From contig JAWKRG010000012.1 of NCBI GenBank assembly GCA_041389725.1, positions 124,001-188,000 of the forward strand: a stretch of DNA of 64,000 bases, given 5' to 3'. The first letter of the stretch is position 1. The number at the start of each line of letters is the position of its first letter. The notes under the pieces are model-generated. The model was given only the letters and a program-made list of their open reading frames with translations, did not search any database and had not been told where the DNA came from. Below, piece by piece: positions 25,038-32,795 of the stretch. Position numbers and translations under genes: made by a program. The DNA is from Polyangiaceae bacterium. Its GTDB lineage: Bacteria; Myxococcota_A; Polyangia; Polyangiales; Polyangiaceae.

Positions 25038-26267
25038 CTAGACCTTGGTGCAAACGGAGCGATTGTTGGAGCAGCAGGCGCCACAGGACGAGCTGTAGGA
25101 CGTGCTGGTCACCACGTAGCCGCTGGGGCAACTGAGGCCGCACTGCGTGAAGCTCGACCCCGTGTTCTCGGCACAGATCGCACGGTTGTCGGCGCAGCAG
25201 GCCCCGCACGACGAGCTGTAGCTGTAGCTCGTGGGATGATAGCCGCTGGGACAACCGAGGCCGCACTGCGTGAAGCTGGCGCCCGTGTTCTTGGCGCAGG
25301 TTGCACGGTTGTCGGCACAGCAGGAACCACACGACGAGCTGTAGCTGTAGCTCGTGGGGTGATAACCGGCGACGCAAGTGAGCCCGCACTGCGCGAAACT
25401 GGCAGCGCAAGCGTAGGCACAAGTCGCGCGATTATTGGCACAACAGGAGCCACACGACGAGCTGTAGCTGTAGCCAGTGGGGTAGTAGCCCGCGGGGCAC
25501 GTGAGGCCGCACTGGGTCACCGAGGGCACTGTCGTATGTTTGACGCCGGTCTGTGGATCGCAGCTATCCACGGTGCAATCGTTTCCGTCGTCGACGTTCA
25601 CGGGGGTGTGACTGATCGCTCCCGTTTGCGTGTTGCAGCTGTCCGTGGTGCAGGCGTCGTTGTCGTTGACGTTGACGGCCGTGTGCTTCACGCCGGTCAC
25701 TGGGTCACAGCTGTCGATGGTGCAGGCGTTGCCGTCGTTCTGCTGGGGCGGTGTGCCCGGTTTGCAGATGCCCGCTCCGTCGCAGGTCTCGACTCCGTCG
25801 CAGACCGTCGAGTTGCCGCAATCCGTGCCATTCGCTTCGAAGCTGTTCTGGCACTTGTTGGCCACGCACACGTTTGCTGTGCACGGGTTGGCATCGGCGC
25901 AGTCCGCGTTGCCATTGCAGGTGGCACCGCTGCCCCCACTCGAGGTTCCGCCACTCGAAGTTCCGCCACTCGAGGTTCCGCCACTCGAGGTTCCGCCACT
26001 CGACGCCCCGCCACTCGACGCTCCGCCGCTCGACGCTCCGCCGCTGGACCCGGCGCTCCCACCACTGGACGTTCCACCAGCGGCCGAGCCCGAGCTTCCG
26101 CCACTGTGGGGAAAGCCCGCGGAGGCACCCACGCCGATGCCACCGGCGCCGCCATCTGCGCCACCATCACTGGTCAGCAAAGCGTCTGCTCCGTCGAAGG
26201 CGGTGCAGCCAAGGAGGAAAACAGCCGCTGTGGCCAGGAGAGTCCCGCGGGCCATCTCTCGCATCAT
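25038..26267 (-). CDS. Lipoprotein with Cys-rich repeats
   Basis: About 409 residues. The protein has a lipoprotein signal (AVFLLGC), a Gly/Ser/Thr linker made of 5-residue repeats (SSGGT or SSGGA), a Cys-rich region with three Asp-x-CTxDSCDPxTG repeats (about 25 residues each), and four 41-residue repeats of the form QCGLxCPxGYxPTxYSYSSSCGxCCAxNRAxCA, the last being partial. Every repeat keeps eight Cys residues except the last, which has seven, so they should be disulfide-stabilised surface domains. The start is uncertain: ATG at 26267, 26264 or 26255 all precede the signal peptide. Function is probably adhesion or binding at the cell surface; no enzyme motif is seen. Confidence 0.75.
   Translation of the reverse strand: MMREMARGTLLATAAVFLLGCTAFDGADALLTSDGGADGGAGGIGVGASAGFPHSGGSSGSAAGGTSSGGSAGSSGGASSGGASSGGASSGGTSSGGTSSGGTSSGGTSSGGSGATCNGNADCADANPCTANVCVANKCQNSFEANGTDCGNSTVCDGVETCDGAGICKPGTPPQQNDGNACTIDSCDPVTGVKHTAVNVNDNDACTTDSCNTQTGAISHTPVNVDDGNDCTVDSCDPQTGVKHTTVPSVTQCGLTCPAGYYPTGYSYSSSCGSCCANNRATCAYACAASFAQCGLTCVAGYHPTSYSYSSSCGSCCADNRATCAKNTGASFTQCGLGCPSGYHPTSYSYSSSCGACCADNRAICAENTGSSFTQCGLSCPSGYVVTSTSYSSSCGACCSNNRSVCTKV
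25041..25514. repeat. Four tandem 123-bp coding repeats
   Basis: Three full 123-bp units (25146-25268, 25269-25391, 25392-25514) and one 105-bp terminal unit (25041-25145) encode 41-residue Cys-rich modules. The central two are the most alike, which suggests recent internal duplication. They are in frame and coding, so this is not a CRISPR array. Confidence 0.85.
25936..26055. repeat. 15-bp tandem repeat (Gly/Ser linker)
   Basis: Eight consecutive 15-bp units based on CCACTCGAGGTTCCG on the plus strand encode the 5-residue Ser-Ser-Gly-Gly-Thr/Ala spacer of the lipoprotein on the minus strand. Variation between units is mostly synonymous or Thr/Ala, as expected for a slippage-prone linker. 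Confidence 0.85.
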
Positions 26268-26292
26268 AGCAGCTGAAAGCGCCCACGGCGGG

Positions 26293-26334
26293 CGCACAAA
26301 GCAAAGCGGGACCCGAGTTGTCTCGGATCCCGCT
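26293..26334 (-). terminator. Rho-independent terminator after the CD225-like gene
   Basis: Read on the minus strand, AGCGGGATCCGAG, a four-base loop (ACAA) and CTCGGGTCCCGCT form a 13-bp stem with one U-G pair, followed by a T-rich stretch (TTTGCTTTG). It lies 24 bases after the stop of the CD225-like gene and before the start of the downstream lipoprotein gene, so the two are separately transcribed. Confidence 0.75.
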
Positions 26335-26358
26335 CTGACGCTCAGGTATGAGGCGTGA

Positions 26359-26826
26359 CTACATCGAGCTGCTCGCCGCGAAGACGAACATGAACAACAC
26401 GTACGCAATGATACCGAGAACGCTGAGGACCAAGCCCACGATCGTGAGGATCTTGGACCACTTCAGCTTGCTTTCCGCGTCGGCGACGTTGCCCTGGTCT
26501 GCCGCCTGGCCGGCCATGTAGGCGAGAATCGCGCCGATCAGACCGAAGCATCCGTTCGCACAGAAGAACCAGGTGACAAGGGCGATGATGAGCCAGGTCT
26601 GGCTCTGCTTCTTCAGGTCGGCGTTGCCGCCGCCCATACCGGGTGCACCCATGCCGCCGGGAGGTGCCATCGGCATTCCACCGGGGGGAGGCCCGCCGGG
26701 CGGTGCGCCTGGCATGCCACCAGGAGGCGCGCCATAACCACCGGGAGGCGGTGCGCCACCATATCCTCCGGGCGGGGGCCCGTATCCGCCACCTTGTGCA
26801 TGAACGACGCTCTGCTGATCCATCAT
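26359..26826 (-). CDS. CD225/dispanin-like membrane protein with Gly-Pro-rich N-terminus
   Basis: The 155-residue protein has a long cytoplasmic-type N-terminal tail rich in Gly, Pro, Tyr and Met (about 12-65), then two membrane segments (about 77-105 and 128-152) joined by a polar loop with ESKLKWSKI. The arrangement of a first helix with Cys residues (WFFCANGCFGLIGAILAYMAG), a polar loop and a second helix matches the CD225/dispanin family, whose eukaryotic members (IFITM) alter membrane fusion. The bacterial role is unknown. The start was set at the ATG 26826 because GAGGAG lies seven bases upstream; an in-frame TTG 21 bases further up has no such site. A terminator follows the gene. Confidence 0.75.
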   Translation of the reverse strand: MMDQQSVVHAQGGGYGPPPGGYGGAPPPGGYGAPPGGMPGAPPGGPPPGGMPMAPPGGMGAPGMGGGNADLKKQSQTWLIIALVTWFFCANGCFGLIGAILAYMAGQAADQGNVADAESKLKWSKILTIVGLVLSVLGIIAYVLFMFVFAASSSM

Positions 26827-26982
26827 GTCCGTGCTCCTCTTCCGCAAATTCTGCTAGTCACTCTCGGAGACCGTATCGCTTCGATTTCTGCCGCTCCCGT
26901 CCCCTCGGCGGGCCGGAGGGTAAACCGAAAGCCCGTCCCATTGCCACCACTCCAGCGACTTGGCCGGAGCATTGTCGTTAAC

Positions 26983-27837
26983 ATGCTGAAATCATTATGC
27001 ATAACGGTCGGTTTGCTCGGGTTTTCGTGCGACAAACCGGGCGCCCCCAACCCGTCGTCCACGCCAACCCCCTTGCAGCGTGGCCAGCAGGTCGTGGTCG
27101 AAGCGCATGCAGCGGAGTTCTTCGAAGCGCGCGTGCTCGAAGTCAGTGTCAGCGGCGTGAAGGTCGAGCATGTCGGTGGCGTCGAGACGAGCACCGTTGC
27201 GGTAGGGGACGTCTACCCAGTCGACGCCGCTCGTGAGCCGCTGATGCCGGGCACCTTTGCGGTGTGTCGAATGCGTGAGCGCAGCTGGAGCCCCTGCCAG
27301 GTGCGCTCGATGACCGCGCGGGATGCACAGGTGCGCACCGCCGAGGGCGCGACTGCGAGCTTGTCGCCCGCGGACGTGATTCGCGCGGCGCCAGTCACGG
27401 TGCTGAACATCCAACGCGTCTTCAAGAAGCAAGAGAAGCGAGCGGAATTCAAGGCAGCGCTTGCGACGGCGGGCGGCCCCGCCGTGCGGGCGGAGTGGCG
27501 CGCATCACCACGCGAGCGGGTGATCGTGCGAAGCAAGGACGGCTGGTACTCTGCGCAGATCGTGGAGATCGAAGACGAGGGCTACCGCGTACGGTTTGCG
27601 GGTGATGGTCGCGACGGCGAGGTGACCCGGGATCAGGTCATCCCCGAACCCCCCTATGACGCGACCCCGAGCCGCGGTGCTTTCGTACTGGTGCGCCCCG
27701 CGGCCACCGCCGGCGCCTGGCTGCCTCACCGAGTCCTGCGCGTCCTCGACGAAGCCTTGGAACTGGAAGACGCGGCACTTTCGCTGCGTTCTGCGGGCAT
27801 TCGCGACGTCGTGCCCCTAGGGTCTGTCCGGAAATGA
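26983..27837 (+). CDS. Lipoprotein with SH3/Tudor-like repeats
   Basis: From the ATG at 26983 the 284-residue product has a lipoprotein signal ending GLLGFSC, followed by three related beta-rich stretches: a QRGQQVVVEA... segment (about 32-80), a central segment around FAVCRMRERSWSPCQVRS, and a third around SKDGWYSAQIVEIEDEGYRVRFAGDG (about 185-215). The last has the pattern of Tudor/agenet-type SH3-like barrels (W-x-A-x-V-x-x-I...Y-x-V-x-F). These folds bind peptides or modified residues elsewhere, but the periplasmic ligand here is unknown. Upstream open frame to 26794 is not needed. It is divergent from the CD225-like gene. Confidence 0.65.
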   Translation: MLKSLCITVGLLGFSCDKPGAPNPSSTPTPLQRGQQVVVEAHAAEFFEARVLEVSVSGVKVEHVGGVETSTVAVGDVYPVDAAREPLMPGTFAVCRMRERSWSPCQVRSMTARDAQVRTAEGATASLSPADVIRAAPVTVLNIQRVFKKQEKRAEFKAALATAGGPAVRAEWRASPRERVIVRSKDGWYSAQIVEIEDEGYRVRFAGDGRDGEVTRDQVIPEPPYDATPSRGAFVLVRPAATAGAWLPHRVLRVLDEALELEDAALSLRSAGIRDVVPLGSVRK

Positions 27838-27850
27838 CAGCTGCCATGCG

Positions 27851-29506
27851 CTAGCGCAGGTCGAGGCTGCGGGTCGCGAAGAGCGCGACGCCTGCGCCCG
27901 CCCAGCTGCCGAGTTCGACCCGCACGTCGCGCGTGCCCTGGGGTGCGCACAACCGGCTGCGAACGGCATGCGCGCCGTGACTGCGCGCCAGCAGTTCACC
28001 GCTCGAGGCATCGTTCACGCGTAGATCCAGGCCGCGACTGCCCGGACCAAGGGCGGCGAAGAAGTCCATGCAGCGCCGCAGCGGAATGCGTGCAGTCGTC
28101 GGGGTCAACCCGCTGTCCGAGACGGGAAGTGCACGGACACCCGAAATGTCGCGGGCCAGACTGCCCGGCGCCGTGGCCCACACTTCCGCCATCAAGCGGG
28201 ATGCGGCCAGGGGTTCCGCTGCCAGTGCAGCCGGCGCGTCGGGCTCCCGCCGCGACAACACTTGCACGGGACCCGCCGAGAGGCGTGCTTCGAGGTCCAG
28301 GCGCAGCGGTTCCTTGCCACACAATAGCATTCGCAGGGAACCGGCACCGCGAGCGCTCGCGGTGCGTGCGCCGCCTGGCGTGAAGGCTTCCGCACCCAAA
28401 CCGAACAGCGGGCGGCCACCGATCACGTCGAGTCGAACGCACCCCATTGGTGGGGGTAGCGACACGCTGCGCAGGGTGCCCGTCGCAAGCGTTCCCGCGA
28501 AGGGCTCTTGGGGCGACGTGTAGGGCATGTCTTGCAGTGCATCTTCAAGTGCACTTCGCGCTTCGGCGAGGGGGCGGACCGGGCCTAGTTCGATGGTGGA
28601 AGCGTAGTGAACGAGGGCTTCGCGCTGCGCCATGACCGTTTCACCCGCTGTGAGCCACACGGGACCGCTCCCCGAGCGCGGTCGCAGTTGCACCGTGACC
28701 GTCGCGTCGACTTCGGAACACGCGACGACGAAGCGATCGCGGCCATCGGGCTGGCCGCGTCCGACGACGCGTCCGGTTTCGTCCAGCAGCTCGAGATCGA
28801 GGGTGCCCAGGGTGGGCGCCGGGATGGCGAGCAGATCCAGGCAATGGCCGCCGCGCACGGCAAGGGAAGAACGAGTCGGCAGACGCGCATCGACGGCGAG
28901 CGCGACCCGGCGGAGCTCGCGGAAAGCGCCGCCCAGTTCGCGGCGATGGGCGCGCAGTCGCGCCTCCACGCGTGCTTGCTCCCGCGCGGCGGCGCTTTCG
29001 TCGATTCGCCCCATCAGCGCCGCGCGTACCGCGGCGACGTGCGCTTTGGGCACGCGCTGCACGCCAAGCGCGACCACGCCGTGCCCCGCAGCCACGCGAG
29101 CCACGGCGAGCATACGGTGCGGGTGCGGCGGACAGATCAGGATCGCCGGGTTCTTGTCCGGCGCTTCGTCGGAGCCGAAGGCCTCGCCGTCGTCGCCGTA
29201 CACGAACAAGTCGAGGTCATCGATGCTCTCCGACCCGCGAGCGATGACCAGGGCGCAGTCCACTCGAGGTGCGAAGAAGGCGGCCGTGACGCGATCCCCC
29301 GCGGCGCCCGGTTCCACGCCCAGTACCTGACTCTCGTCCGCTCCAGCTTGTCGCGCGGCGGAGGAGTCCCGACCGAGCAGGGGCGCGGCGTCGAAGCCTC
29401 CGGAGGCACGTCCGAAGCGCTCCGGGGGCTTCGCACCGGGTTGGCTGCCTGCGCAGGCGGACGCCAGGGCCAAGACGGCTAGCGTTGGCCACGTGGATGC
29501 CTTCAT
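27851..29506 (-). CDS. Large lipoprotein of unknown function in the cysteine operon
   Basis: The 551-residue product starts at an ATG whose last three bases are part of the upstream stop (ATGA overlap, 29503-29506). The signal peptide ends in ALASAC, so it should be lipidated. No domain was recognised; the protein is Ala/Arg/Leu-rich with several beta-rich segments (for example DDLDLFVYGDDGEAFGSDEA, about 95-115, which looks like a jelly-roll or pre-peptidase-type region) and scattered Cys residues that could pair. Because it is coupled to the exported protein before it, the two probably act together outside the cytoplasm. Confidence 0.7.
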   Translation of the reverse strand: MKASTWPTLAVLALASACAGSQPGAKPPERFGRASGGFDAAPLLGRDSSAARQAGADESQVLGVEPGAAGDRVTAAFFAPRVDCALVIARGSESIDDLDLFVYGDDGEAFGSDEAPDKNPAILICPPHPHRMLAVARVAAGHGVVALGVQRVPKAHVAAVRAALMGRIDESAAAREQARVEARLRAHRRELGGAFRELRRVALAVDARLPTRSSLAVRGGHCLDLLAIPAPTLGTLDLELLDETGRVVGRGQPDGRDRFVVACSEVDATVTVQLRPRSGSGPVWLTAGETVMAQREALVHYASTIELGPVRPLAEARSALEDALQDMPYTSPQEPFAGTLATGTLRSVSLPPPMGCVRLDVIGGRPLFGLGAEAFTPGGARTASARGAGSLRMLLCGKEPLRLDLEARLSAGPVQVLSRREPDAPAALAAEPLAASRLMAEVWATAPGSLARDISGVRALPVSDSGLTPTTARIPLRRCMDFFAALGPGSRGLDLRVNDASSGELLARSHGAHAVRSRLCAPQGTRDVRVELGSWAGAGVALFATRSLDLR

Positions 29507-30759
29507 TGCAGACCCGTGCCTCCCGCTGCCCACATGGCGAACAGAAAGGTGCTGCCGGCGCCGCGCGCCTCGACGTCGATGCGAGCTGTGACATCCGACG
29601 CGCAGAAGCCCAACGTCGCGCCGAGGCCATCGGGGCCCGACTGATTCTGGTGTCGCCCGAAAGCCGTGGTCGTGGATAGGGCGACGCCTGCGCCTCGACC
29701 TCGGACTGGCGCGACCGCCGCGAGGTAGCAGCGACCGGGCGCGACGCCCACTCCGAGCACGCTGACGCCGCTTGGCAGCAGCGCTTGATCAACGGGGGGC
29801 TCTTGTGCAAGCGGCAGCCCCGTGGGAGTCAGCGTCGCCGCCAGCCGTCCGCGGGCCGTTGCGCCCCAATTGGCGAGGATGCCGCGGGGAAGGGGCCAGT
29901 GCGCATGCATCACGGTGAAGTTCCTCGCATGGGTGGCCGCGCCTACGCGGAGCTCGCAGTTCGTCGGCTCCGCGACGCACGCTTCCAAACTCGCATCCGT
30001 CGATGGCGCACGGTCGCTCGCGAGCAGTTCGTTCTGCGGCACGCGCCACAGTTCGGCGTCCACGTCGGAAACGGGATTGTCCGGCAGCACGCGCAGCTCG
30101 TGACAACCCGGTGCGAGTCGCAGGCGCAGTCGTGCGCCGCCTCCCGCACTGGCGCCGAGTTCGGCGCGCGCGACCTGCTCGGCGCCGCGGCGCTTGGCGT
30201 CCAAGGCGAAACCGCGGCTGCGCGTGGCGACGGGGCTGGCGTTCGGACGAGGACCGACGCGGCCCAAGGGCACGCTCGGGCCTGGATCCCGATGGGGCAG
30301 GATCTCCGTCAGGAAGGGGACGGGACGCCGAGAACGGGCGCGGACGACTTCGAGCACCCCCCGGGGCGAGCGCATCTCGATGGCCAGCCTCGGCAACTCC
30401 GCCTTGTGCAGCCCGCAGCGCACCACCTGGGCGGCACCGGCCGCACTCGGTTGGGACGGGGTCATCGACTGATCGGCGGCGGCCGCGGGCAAGACTCGCA
30501 GCACGAACTGCGCGCTCGCCACTCCGATCACGGCAACGGTGACGCAGTCATCGGTCCTTGCATCGGTCTCACTTCGGGTGAAGCGCAGCGGCGTGAGCTG
30601 TCCTCTCTCGAACAGCTCAGGCGAGTCGCGCGTGACTTGCGCTGGAGCCGTGCTCCAAGCGCGAAGCAAGCGTGTGGCATCGCCGTCCAAATCCGCCTGC
30701 GCCGCGGCAGCCAGGGTGAGCGTGAGGGCGAAGGCGAGCAGCGCAGGCGGAAGCGTCAG
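29503..30759 (-). CDS. Exported protein, probable CTG start
   Basis: The 418-residue reading begins at a CTG (30759-30757) that overlaps the upstream TGA as CTGA, with GGAGG seven bases before it. From there the protein reads as a textbook signal peptide (LPPALLAFALTLTLAAAAQA, then DLDGD). The only other start in frame is a TTG at 30690, which would delete the signal peptide. The rest is Ala/Arg-rich with several beta-rich stretches and paired Cys residues (CVTV, VVRCGLHKAEL, ACVAEPTNCELRV, GRCYLAAVAP, LGFCASDV). No family was recognised. It overlaps the following lipoprotein gene by four bases and follows the JAMM peptidase gene by the CTGA overlap. Confidence 0.68.
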   Translation of the reverse strand: MTLPPALLAFALTLTLAAAAQADLDGDATRLLRAWSTAPAQVTRDSPELFERGQLTPLRFTRSETDARTDDCVTVAVIGVASAQFVLRVLPAAAADQSMTPSQPSAAGAAQVVRCGLHKAELPRLAIEMRSPRGVLEVVRARSRRPVPFLTEILPHRDPGPSVPLGRVGPRPNASPVATRSRGFALDAKRRGAEQVARAELGASAGGGARLRLRLAPGCHELRVLPDNPVSDVDAELWRVPQNELLASDRAPSTDASLEACVAEPTNCELRVGAATHARNFTVMHAHWPLPRGILANWGATARGRLAATLTPTGLPLAQEPPVDQALLPSGVSVLGVGVAPGRCYLAAVAPVRGRGAGVALSTTTAFGRHQNQSGPDGLGATLGFCASDVTARIDVEARGAGSTFLFAMWAAGGTGLQ

Positions 30760-31271
30760 TCTCCGACCTCCGTGAAGGGGGCTTCGACGAACTCACGACG
30801 GCTGGGCTCCCATACGAACAGCTTGTGAGCGGTGACCTCGCCGAGATCGACCGCCGTGACCAGGTAGGCGAGTTGATGCGCGGGCTCGCCCGTCCCGCCC
30901 AGGGTCATGCTGGCTGCGTCTTCCGCACTGAAGTAGGCGCCGCAGTCGAGGTGGGAGTGGAAGAACACCTTGACCGGGTTGCCCTCCGCGCGGCCGCGCT
31001 CGACAGCCCGTTCGAAGCTCAGCGCGTTCACCTTGAAGTACTCGCGTCCAGTGCGAGGGTGCCCTTCAGGGTCGACGCGATGGTACTTGTTGGCCAGGTT
31101 TTCGAGTTCCGTTGCCGAGTCGACACGCAAGGGCTCCCCGGCGGGGCCGCTGAGAAAGCCGCAGGCCTCCTCGTCACGCGCGTAGGCGTTCCGCGCCGCC
31201 GCCTCCACGATCTGCAGCACAGCGCGAGTCAACTCGAGCCCCCCGCGCGTCCACGGCGCCCCGTTCACCAT
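30756..31271 (-). CDS. JAMM/MPN metalloprotease, Mec-like
   Basis: A 171-residue JAB1/MPN-family zinc peptidase. The motif HSHLDCGAYFSAED supplies two His and one Asp zinc ligands with the conserved Ser, and the upstream Glu is in DEEACGF. In mycobacteria the homologous enzyme Mec cuts cysteine off the C-terminus of the sulfur carrier CysO. The flanking genes (cysM, the ubiquitin-like carrier and an E1-like enzyme) make the same role likely here. The start ATG at 31271 overlaps the cysM stop by seven bases; the longer open frame to 31463 lies inside cysM and is a shadow. Confidence 0.9.
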   Translation of the reverse strand: MVNGAPWTRGGLELTRAVLQIVEAAARNAYARDEEACGFLSGPAGEPLRVDSATELENLANKYHRVDPEGHPRTGREYFKVNALSFERAVERGRAEGNPVKVFFHSHLDCGAYFSAEDAASMTLGGTGEPAHQLAYLVTAVDLGEVTAHKLFVWEPSRREFVEAPFTEVGD

Positions 31272-32209
31272 CGGTACTTTTTCTCCCATTTCATCGGCGC
31301 AAAGTAGCGATCGCCGCGATCGCAGGCGACGGTGACCACGCAACCGCCGCCTTGTTCCCGATGCAACCGCTCGGCGAGCTTCACCGCGGCAAAGATGTTG
31401 GCGCCCGTCGAGTGCCCCACATGAAGTCCCTCCTCCGCGGCGACGCGGTCGGCCATGTCCCACCCGTCCTCGGTGTCGACGGGGAAGTGCTCATCCGGCA
31501 GCTTCGCGTCGAAGATGGCCGGCACGATGCTGCTGTCCATGTGCTTGAGCCCCTCCAGCCCGTGCAAAGGTTCACTGGGTTGCACTGCCACGCAGTGAAC
31601 GGGGCGAGAGTGCTCGTGCAACCGTCGCGTCGTGCCCATGCAGGTGCCACTGGTCCCGAGTCCGGCAACGAAGGTCGTGATGCGGTCGCCGAGGGCGTCG
31701 AGGATCTCCACGCCCGTGCCATCGTAGTGGGCGAGGGGGTTCGAGGGGTTACTGTACTGATCCGCGTAGAAATAGCGCTCCGGATGCTCGGCAACCATCT
31801 TGTGTACCAGGCGGATGGCACCATCGGATCCCTCCATCGGGTCGCTGTACACCAACTCTGCGCCGTACACCTGGGTGATGTCCTTGCGAGCTTTCGTCAC
31901 GTTCTGAGGCATGACCAGCTGCACGCGATGCCCTAGGGCTGCACCGATCATCGCGTACGCCACGCCTGTGTTGCCGCTGGTCGCGTCGACCAGGATCTTG
32001 TCATCGGTCAGCCTGCCGTCGGCAATGGCGTCGCGGATGATGCGCAGCGCTGGACGGTCTTTGACGGAGCCGCCGGGATTGGCAAACTCGAGCTTGACGT
32101 ACACCTCGACACTGGGCGCCGACTTGGCAACGCGTTCGAGGCGCAAGAGGGGCGTCTGTCCCACCGCCTCCACGATGCTCCGCAGGCGTCTGGGGGTGGG
32201 GCGGCTCAC
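31265..32209 (-). CDS. cysM: Cysteine synthase, CysM type
   Basis: The 314-residue PLP-dependent enzyme has the Schiff-base Lys in NPGGSVKDR (K50), the phosphate-binding SGNTG (about 76-80) and GTSGTCMG (about 177-184). It joins an activated serine with a sulfide or a protein-bound thiocarboxylate. Position next to a JAMM peptidase and a ubiquitin-like carrier suggests use of the carrier thiocarboxylate, as for mycobacterial CysM acting on O-phosphoserine. The GTG start (32209) overlaps the upstream stop as GTGA. A second synthase (cysK) in the same operon probably uses free sulfide. Confidence 0.92.
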   Translation of the reverse strand: MSRPTPRRLRSIVEAVGQTPLLRLERVAKSAPSVEVYVKLEFANPGGSVKDRPALRIIRDAIADGRLTDDKILVDATSGNTGVAYAMIGAALGHRVQLVMPQNVTKARKDITQVYGAELVYSDPMEGSDGAIRLVHKMVAEHPERYFYADQYSNPSNPLAHYDGTGVEILDALGDRITTFVAGLGTSGTCMGTTRRLHEHSRPVHCVAVQPSEPLHGLEGLKHMDSSIVPAIFDAKLPDEHFPVDTEDGWDMADRVAAEEGLHVGHSTGANIFAAVKLAERLHREQGGGCVVTVACDRGDRYFAPMKWEKKYRW

Positions 32210-32499
32210 GTTCCGACTCCGAGACCGGCGCGCAACACCATCAGCGCTCTCCACGCTTGCGCACCGACTTCGGCCGCCGCGTCGTGGGCAAAAGCGTCCC
32301 GATGGCGGAAGTCGGCTTGCGTCGCGGCGTCGCTGCAGTCGACTCGTGCGACGCCTGCGCGTTCCAAGTACTCGCGCTCGACGGGGTTGCCGTTGCGGAT
32401 CTGGGGCGTGAGGCCCGCGAGGCGCGCTTGTCCCATCTCGCCGACTTCGGCAAGGCGCACTTGTCGGCTGAGCCGCTCGGCGCTCATGAGGTCGTCCAT
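32206..32499 (-). CDS. Small protein with an E1-type N-terminal arm
   Basis: The 97-residue product begins with a segment (RLSRQVRLAEVGEMGQARLAG, about 9-29) that closely resembles the N-terminal arm of MoeB/ThiF-type E1 enzymes, which lies directly before their nucleotide-binding loop. That loop is absent here. The remainder (about 30-97) is mostly helical-looking, with one Cys (VDCSDAAT). The adjacent E1 gene starts just at its own loop and lacks such an arm. The protein could complete the E1, assemble with the carrier, or be a decayed E1 paralogue. Its ATG is ten bases after the carrier's stop codon, and its own stop overlaps the CysM start. Confidence 0.72.
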   Translation of the reverse strand: MDDLMSAERLSRQVRLAEVGEMGQARLAGLTPQIRNGNPVEREYLERAGVARVDCSDAATQADFRHRDAFAHDAAAEVGAQAWRALMVLRAGLGVGT

Positions 32500-32508
32500 C
32501 GACGGGCG

Positions 32509-32781
32509 TCAGCCTCCGGCAATGGCGGGCACGATGCTGATTTCCTGCCCAGCCGTCAGCGCGGTGTCGAGTCCATCGAGGAAGCGAATGTCCTCTTCGC
32601 CGACGTAGAGATTGACGAAGCGGCGCACGCCCTTGTCGTCGAGCAGGCGATCGCGAATGCCCGGATGCTTCTGCTCCATGTCGTCGATCACCTGACGAAC
32701 GGTAGTGCCCTCGGCCTGGACGGATTCTTCGCCGCCAGTGAGTGTCCGAAGGGGGGTAGGGATGCGAACGATTACGGCCAT
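32509..32781 (-). CDS. cysO: Ubiquitin-like sulfur carrier, CysO/MoaD family
   Basis: A 90-residue MoaD/ThiS-fold protein ending in Gly-Gly, the C-terminus that is adenylated by an E1 and converted to a thiocarboxylate. Hydrophobic core landmarks (VIVRIPTPLRTLTGG at the N-terminus, DEGQEISIVPAIAGG-like end) fit the family. Genes on both sides (E1-like enzyme, CysM and a JAMM peptidase) identify it as a cysteine-biosynthesis carrier rather than a molybdopterin or thiamine one. The ATG at 32781 has AAGGAG seven bases upstream; longer starts read into the E1 gene. Confidence 0.9.
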   Translation of the reverse strand: MAVIVRIPTPLRTLTGGEESVQAEGTTVRQVIDDMEQKHPGIRDRLLDDKGVRRFVNLYVGEEDIRFLDGLDTALTAGQEISIVPAIAGG

Positions 32782-32795
32782 GGTCGGTCTCCTTG

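Noticed and set aside
25041..26055. CRISPR-like array
   Set aside because: Repeats are in-frame coding units of 123 and 15 bases, with no constant repeat-spacer structure and no cas genes.
25236..26276. 346-codon plus-strand frame through the repeat region of the lipoprotein
   Set aside because: Repetitive composition mirrors the tandem repeats of the minus-strand lipoprotein; no independent signal.
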